Assembly (NCBI GenBank): GCA_948567375.1
Contig: OX419757.1
Location: 32,054,001-32,118,000, forward strand
Reading direction: 5' to 3'
Length of the DNA stretch: 64,000 nucleotides
Source of the DNA: Lunularia cruciata
Lineage: Eukaryota > Streptophyta > Marchantiopsida > Lunulariales > Lunulariaceae
The notes beneath the pieces are model-generated. The model had not been told where the DNA came from and did not search any database. It saw only the letters and a list, made by a program, of their open reading frames with translations. How positions within the stretch are numbered: position 1 is the first letter of the stretch; every line of letters starts with the position of its first letter. A program made the translations under genes and the position numbers. Below, piece by piece: positions 58,861-64,000 of this stretch.

Positions 58861-59300
58861 CCCTTTGCAGTGACATTGCCCTAGCCTTTGCAGCTTTCAC
58901 GGTAAACTCAGCTAGTCTAGGCCGGCTTTGAGAAGTGGAATAAAAGAACGTGACCTTCACTTTTGCTCGAAAGCTTTTGACGTGCTGATGCTTACAAAAA
59001 TATCCTCCTGCCTTAAGCCTCCATTGTCTATCATCCACCTAAAGCTATAGGCTTGGATCTGTGCTTTCATTGGTACCTGTTTCATAACAAGACCACCTAT
59101 AGAATGTCCCACGAGAATAATTGGGCAAGCTTGACCAGTTTACAATCTCGAGCTCAGCTTAGGACGTTAGAAATTCAATTCTGCAATATTAGTCACTTCT
59201 AGTCCTGGCTGTCTGCGTAAGTGAAGCATCCAAAGAGAGTCTGAATATTCTTGCTCCTTCCGAATTTGCCCCAGCTATTCCCTTGGCCAGCACAACGAAT
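58861..59300 (-). pseudogene. SERAC1-like alpha/beta-hydrolase gene fragment
   Basis: Minus strand. A block with SLCWPRE followed by a stop, then LGQIRKEQEYSDSLWML, resembles the region before the nucleophile in SERAC1-like proteins. Then CPIILVGHSIGGLVMKQ carries the lipase-type G-H-S-x-G-G nucleophile elbow (59,109-59,092). GGLRQEDIFVSISTSKAF follows, and after a +1 shift comes VTFFYSTSQSRPRLAEF, matching the family's F-x-S-T-P-H-x-G-S region, with the Pro-His replaced by Ser-Gln. A TGA and at least two frameshifts make it non-functional. SERAC1-like proteins are lipid-related hydrolases in eukaryotes. It lies wholly inside the MULE, antisense to the transposase remnant, so capture is likely. 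Confidence 0.7.
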
Positions 59301-59865
59301 AGTCACCTACTTCTCTCCTTTCTAGATCCATCTCTATCTGATGAAAAATATCTCCTCGATTTTACTGAAGTTCTGGTCCTATAACACAGGTTAAATTCAT
59401 CAATTTGCAAATTAATCCATATTGAGATGTCACTCCGCAATCGGTCTCGATTCACATGATTCATGAAGTTTAACCTAAACAAGCACCAAACTTCACTTAG
59501 AAGAACTCTCTCTTCCTATGTTTCCCGTTGCTTTGCTCAAGAGTAAACAATCTAACTTTGATTGACCAGAGTTATCAATTTGAGTTTTTTTAGAAGAATC
59601 GAAGACTCCCTGACAGTGGACCTCGCTCCAAATTCGAAAGAAGTAAAAGAGCAAGAGTAATTTATGTATTTGACAAGCTCACCAATATCGACAACCGACA
59701 CCAAGGACTCGAATGAGTAATCACCACTATTTTTAATGAGCCAGTTTCAATGCTCTTCCGTTATAAAATTGAATGTGTCAATATCCATAGTCCTGTTAAT
59801 ACCTATAGGTATGGGGGTGCGGGATGCGCCGTAGAGGGAGAAGGGAGAAGATAGCATTTTATACT

Positions 59866-59956
59866 GACGAGAGGTACATTTCCAGTTATACAAGGGAACT
59901 TGCAAGGGTGTATTTCAAAAGAGTGAAAAATATAAGGATATTTTTCAAATTTGCCC
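59866..59956 (-). repeat. Right terminal inverted repeat of the MULE
   Basis: Ends tcaaatttgccc, the reverse complement of the left terminus. Confidence 0.8.
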
Positions 59957-59965
59957 TTTAATGTA
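59957..59965 (+). repeat. Right 9-bp target-site duplication of the MULE
   Basis: TTTAATGTA, identical to 55,959-55,967. Confidence 0.85.
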
Positions 59966-62723
59966 ATAGCTGAATCACCTACAACGGAAAATAAATCCAG
60001 TTTCTTCTCTTCTGGTATGGGACTTATGTTTACGGTCGAAACGCATACTATCAGGAAAAAGTATGATCAGAGTACATAAAATATAGTGTTTTCTAATCAT
60101 GAGCAATAAAGTTACATCCCACAATCCTTCAACACGAAGTGCAATCGTGCCTTAAGTTTTATAACCCAAATCCTTTTCCTCTTTCAAAGGGGATACTACT
60201 GTTGGTTTCCATCTATCTCTTCCTTATAGATCGACAAGCGTCGTTCATAGCGAAGCTAACTAATTGATATATTCGAAAGCATTAGAATAATTGAGAAGAC
60301 GAAACGATACCGTTAATATGATCGATTCGAGGAAACGTGGGCATCTCGAAAGTGAATTTCACTAACATACATAGGCACATGACGACCCAATGTGCAATGG
60401 TGTTCAAGGTAAGAACAAATTTTGTAGCTTCTGGTTATAGGGTAGGGCCGCGAATACAGCAACGCGACAGTCACATTTCAACAGCTTATCTGAGGATCTT
60501 GCCTCTAAATTAAGGCCACTGCATGCATTTAAGGCACTACCCTAAACATAAGTATACGAGAGGAAAAAAAAGTTTTGAGCACCGGACATCTTCAAGAGTT
60601 AAGTTATTCACTTCAGTTTGTAACCTAAATGGGGTCCATGGCTGAACTGACTGAGGATGTCGTGTCCCATGGATCTTGTATACATAGCGATGAAAGAAAG
60701 GTTAGAATTTCGACTTTAGGTGACACAGATTCAGTACTTCAAGAATGAATTTGTGCACTTTAAATATGAAGGGGAGAGGAATACATGTGGATTACGTTAG
60801 GTGTTTTGAACTCATATCGTGGATGTTAACTCGAAGTTCGGAGTTTAGATGACAGCTATATACATTCTGTGAAAACCATCGCACAATATATTTTGCTTAT
60901 GCCCAATATGGAGAGCTCCAGGTAGAACGTTACGGTAGGTACGCATACTCCATGTTCTCCAATTCGAAACATCTTACTGATTGATAGTAATAGGAACTAA
61001 TGGAAACCATTTTAAACCATTCTGACTTATGTCTCCGAATTCTTTGATGTAAGATTACTGGTAGAGAAATATGGAGCCAAATATATTCACGGCTACTAAA
61101 ATATAAAATAGTGAGCTGATTTGGAACCGTCTTAGTGACATCGAGCATATTGTAGCCCAATTCTAGAATTGCCAAGAGAGCTCCGATCTATAGATGCTTA
61201 CATCTGTTGTTAGAAAATAAAAGATTTCGGTTTCGTAAGTGGTCCTTACAACCAATGCGATTGGAAGCTCTAGCAATGATGGCCGACCCTTCTTTCCTCC
61301 GTCCATCCATGCCTACCGTCCACCGGCAGTGTTGCCGGCAGCATGTGCTACGGGGTACGTCGGTGGAGGAGCTCGAAGGGATCCGACCCTCTCCGGTTTG
61401 CGGCGGTACGGGCCGTCAACGAAAGTTCTTGAAGATTCCCACAGGGATCCCGAATTAAGACCGAAATTAGAAAGAATCCGGTGACTCCCGGATTTCGCCT
61501 GAATGAACAGAGCAGCGGAACAGAGCTGAGGTTCGGCAGGAGCGAGCTTTGCTGGCTGGTCGCTTTGCTGTTCTTGCCTTTTCCTTTTCCTTTCCCTTTC
61601 CCTTTTTACTCCACTGATCATTCATCAGTCACAGAAACCGTGCCGGTCAAAAGGCTAATTCGCAGCACCACAGTGCAGTTCGTTCGTTGAGTTACTTGAG
61701 ACGACATGATGCGTAGTGGTTAGGAAGACAGGGAGTAAAGGAGAAAAAAGCTCAAACGCCACGCCACTACTGCTGCCTCTCTCTGTTAGAATTCTCTGTG
61801 AGGGGGCAACCAAGCTAAAACCGCCGTGAATTTTGGCTCTTGGGATGTCTGATGTCTGAATAGTCCAGACGACATTGTTCATACAATTTTGTTTTTCTTC
61901 AGAGAGGGAGAGAGAGGATAGATGCAAGGAAGCAGGCGAGCAGGAGCAGTGTTGACGAGCAGGATCCGCAGACGAGAGGGAGGATCTGAATCAGGAGGGA
62001 AGGGACTGCTGTGTTGTAGCAGAAGAGGACTGTTTGACGTTAGGGTGCTCTAGACAGTCGAATATCTCGTAATTCACTCACATTGCTTAGTTCAGTCCAC
62101 TCCGTCTTTGGAATAGGATAGAAGCCCGATAGTGTTTGGATCGGATACAGCAGCTGAATGCAAGTACAATAGGGTCACTGATTGGATGGGTGAAAATGCT
62201 ATCGGTGCTAGTCCGATTGAGTTTCTGTCGATGAGTGAGAGAGGTGCCGGAGGAGTTGCTGATTTTCGGAAAGAAGAGAGGGGGTCCAAATAGACCGGCC
62301 CTCTGATGGCAGAAACCCCGTAGCCGATCGCGGACAGTGCTGACGATTCTGCCGTCCGAATAGTAGGCCACTTTTGTCAATTGTACCTTCTCAACTGCGG
62401 CATGAGTGACACGGTGATAGACCTTCGTCTAAGAGGATGTATTCTGTATTGGAGACTCCTCAATTAACCATGTAACCTTAACCTCACCGGTTTGATCGCC
62501 TCGAAACGCATCGATAAAATCAGCATTTGGTATGAATTACAGGATCAGGCGATTGGTTGGACCGCAATTATTTTCTGTCTTCAGGAGATCCATTAACCTC
62601 ATTGAAATCGGAGCAGCTAGCTTCGCAGATTTATTTGCGGAGTAGTTAATAATACTGCGTATAATTGAACCAAGAATTGGAGATATTGGCATCGTATATC
62701 CCCACAGTTTGAAACTTGGCAAC
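59966..62723 (+). other. Upstream region of the membrane-protein gene
   Basis: No gene supported before 62,724. A CCTTTT-type pyrimidine tract (61,571-61,608) and a GA tract (61,901-61,918) lie 0.8-1.2 kb upstream of the start codon, the kind of simple repeat common in plant core promoters and leaders. A small hairpin (ccggca, gtgt, tgccgg) is near 61,322-61,337. Frames of 81-102 codons around 61.2-61.6 kb overlap one another on both strands and show no motif. A long or intron-bearing 5' leader is plausible. Confidence 0.4.
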
Positions 62724-64000
62724 ATGGAGCACAGATTTGTCGACAGAAAACCAGTGAGCGTGAGCTCTGGAATGGGAAGTAGGGACTCGTTGCTCGAAAA
62801 AGCGTGCCCTCATTCATTCAATATTGAATTTCGAAGCACGATCTCCCTCTGCGTCGTGATTCTTTTCGTCTCGGTTTTTGTTTTCTGTACTCTGGATCCC
62901 GGGAAAGTCCTGGACCAACAGCAATCTGCGCTGAGCCCCAACATTGGACTTCAGTTCGCCCCGAGCTTCTCTTTCCGGTCGAGGTTCCTGCAAAGCTCAT
63001 CCTCTGTTCCATCCACATTACCAGACGACAGCAGTGATGGCAATCGAGAATCTGCCATGCAGGGAATGGGAACCTTGTTCAGAAGAGGTAGTCGGGAGAT
63101 GAACGAGCTCATTATTGCTCATGCTGCAGAGAATATGAGCTGCACCGACTTCAGGTTGTTTTTGAGAACCTTGCATCGTAGCGGGGCAACTGCACGAGCA
63201 GATGTGATCTTTTTGTACGACTCTCTTGCTGCACAGGCGATGGGAGTAATGCAGGAGGAAGAAATGAGCTTTCAACGACTCCTGGCGGAGAGCTGCCGGT
63301 TGTTAGAGGCAGACGGCGTTCTCACTGAAAATGGAAACTCCTCGGTGGGGACATTCAATTTAGCTGCATTTTGGAAACCTGACGATAGATCGACAGAAGG
63401 GGAGGAGAGCAACAATACATTGCCTCGTTGGGGTTCAGTAATTGGGTTCGAATTGCAGGAACTCGACCCGGATAACGCCTTGAAGGGATTTCTGGATATG
63501 CCATCTATACAGCTGCGGAGATGGCTGTGCTATCAAATGCTGCTTGGAGTGGTGAAATCCAAATACAAGCACGTTATGCTCACGGAGGTAGAAGGGGTGA
63601 TAATGGTCGGAGATCCTCTATCTGCTGTGAGGAGGAAATCACACATTTATCTTTCTACGGAGGATCGTTTGTGGAGTGACGTGGAGAAGGTGGAGAAGAC
63701 AAGTAGCAGCAGCAGAACTCGGAAAATTCTTCTAGAGGTGGATGAAACTGAAGAAACGGTGGAACCCCAAAATTTGCTGGTGCCTAATCCACCGAATGAC
63801 AGCAATAATGTCGAGGAAAGTGTCAAATCCAGCAGTAAGATAGAACAAGTAACATCGGGGGTTGGAGGAAAGGAGTTATCCTGGGAGAAGAGGATAGCAG
63901 AAGAGTCCGCGGCAGTGCGGAAGGTGAAGAAGCCCGATTCTAGGAGGAGGAGTTCGAGAAAGGGAAGGAGTTCGAGAGGTGGGGGGCAGCAACCGGACAA
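62724..64000 (+). CDS. Plant type II membrane protein, DUF7780-like, glycosyltransferase-like (5' part, 425 codons)
   Basis: The single open frame runs off the window end. ATG 62,724 is the first in frame after a TAG at 62,643 and has a favourable context (aacATGG). Residues 1-38 are polar. Residues about 39-57 (IS-LCVVILFVSVFVFCTL) form one hydrophobic segment, so a signal anchor is predicted and the rest would lie in the secretory-pathway lumen. A conserved-looking core follows: FRLFLRTLHRSGATARADVI (141-161), PRWGSVIGFELQELDPDN (234-251), RRWLCYQMLLG (265-275) and KHVMLTEVEGVIMVGDPL (282-299). The last resembles the donor-site strand of GT-A transferases. From about 325 the chain is Ser/Lys/Glu-rich and low complexity. 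I recall similar plant proteins annotated as calcium-ion-binding or DUF7780; function unproven. Confidence 0.8.
   Translation, partial: MEHRFVDRKPVSVSSGMGSRDSLLEKACPHSFNIEFRSTISLCVVILFVSVFVFCTLDPGKVLDQQQSALSPNIGLQFAPSFSFRSRFLQSSSSVPSTLPDDSSDGNRESAMQGMGTLFRRGSREMNELIIAHAAENMSCTDFRLFLRTLHRSGATARADVIFLYDSLAAQAMGVMQEEEMSFQRLLAESCRLLEADGVLTENGNSSVGTFNLAAFWKPDDRSTEGEESNNTLPRWGSVIGFELQELDPDNALKGFLDMPSIQLRRWLCYQMLLGVVKSKYKHVMLTEVEGVIMVGDPLSAVRRKSHIYLSTEDRLWSDVEKVEKTSSSSRTRKILLEVDETEETVEPQNLLVPNPPNDSNNVEESVKSSSKIEQVTSGVGGKELSWEKRIAEESAAVRKVKKPDSRRRSSRKGRSSRGGGQQPD

Larger units (their letters stand above)
55968..59956 (+). mobile_element. Mutator-like transposon (MULE) carrying a gene fragment
   Basis: The element is 3,989 bp. 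Its ends are inverted repeats: gggcaaatttga is identical at both ends, and similarity continues for about 90 bp (for example gtataattgtaaatatacct left against gtataactggaaatgtacct right, reverse complement). It is flanked by a perfect 9-bp direct duplication, TTTAATGTA, the length characteristic of Mutator-like elements. Inside: a 112-bp tandem duplication (56,235), a transposase C-terminal remnant on the plus strand (57,995-58,234) and a broken SERAC1-like hydrolase piece on the minus strand (58,861-59,300). Non-autonomous now. Confidence 0.85.

Noticed and set aside
63647-64000. 117-codon minus-strand frame
   Set aside because: Exact antisense of the membrane-protein gene's low-complexity Ser/Lys/Glu tail.
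1-64000. CRISPR arrays, prokaryotic operons or phage genes
   Set aside because: No regularly spaced short repeats with unique spacers, and introns and transposon types show a plant nuclear genome.

Overview
This is nuclear DNA of a land plant. The evidence is a plant-type CPSF73-I gene, a plant-type type II membrane protein gene, inverted TTTAGGG telomere motifs, and Ty3/gypsy, Mutator-like (MULE) and LINE-type transposons. A seed-free plant (bryophyte or other) is possible, because the non-LTR element with an N-terminal C2H2 finger is not typical of flowering plants, but the sequence alone does not settle this.

Layout. Positions 1 to 47,100 are AT-rich and dominated by decayed transposons; I see no intact host gene there. 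(a) 144-659 holds a broken protein of an unnamed transposon-associated family, with a relative at 42.9-43.7 kb. (b) 2.4-16.4 kb is a nested and tandem Ty3/gypsy cluster. It contains four LTRs of one family (4374, 5206 inverted, 12065, 15679); two degenerate internal regions share the middle LTR. A minus-strand fragment of a second Ty3 family lies at 2427-4373. (c) 23.8-26.7 kb is a minus-strand non-LTR element that has lost its reverse transcriptase catalytic core. (d) 32.5-35.7 kb carries several tandem repeats. (e) 36,555-41,939 is a minus-strand Ty3/gypsy element with both LTRs.

Positions 47,100 to 64,000 are richer in G+C and hold the host genes. CPSF73-I (pre-mRNA 3'-end endonuclease) occupies 47,717-50,975 in five exons coding for 682 residues; all metal-binding residues can be placed. 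The N-terminal 425 codons of a plant type II membrane protein (DUF7780-like, with a glycosyltransferase-like motif) start at 62,724 and run off the window.

Between these two genes lies the most interesting object: a 3,989-bp element at 55,968-59,956. It has about 90-bp terminal inverted repeats and a perfect 9-bp target duplication (TTTAATGTA), the signature of a Mutator-like transposon. Inside are a MULE transposase C-terminus and, on the opposite strand, a frameshifted piece of a SERAC1-like alpha/beta-hydrolase gene, which looks like gene capture. Just upstream are two 5'-truncated copies of the 24-kb non-LTR element, one flanked by a 12-14 bp target duplication.

The two host genes are separate loci: one acts in the nucleus and the other is predicted in the secretory pathway, with no sign of joint function. 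Most of the rest is transposon remains or sequence in which I recognise nothing.
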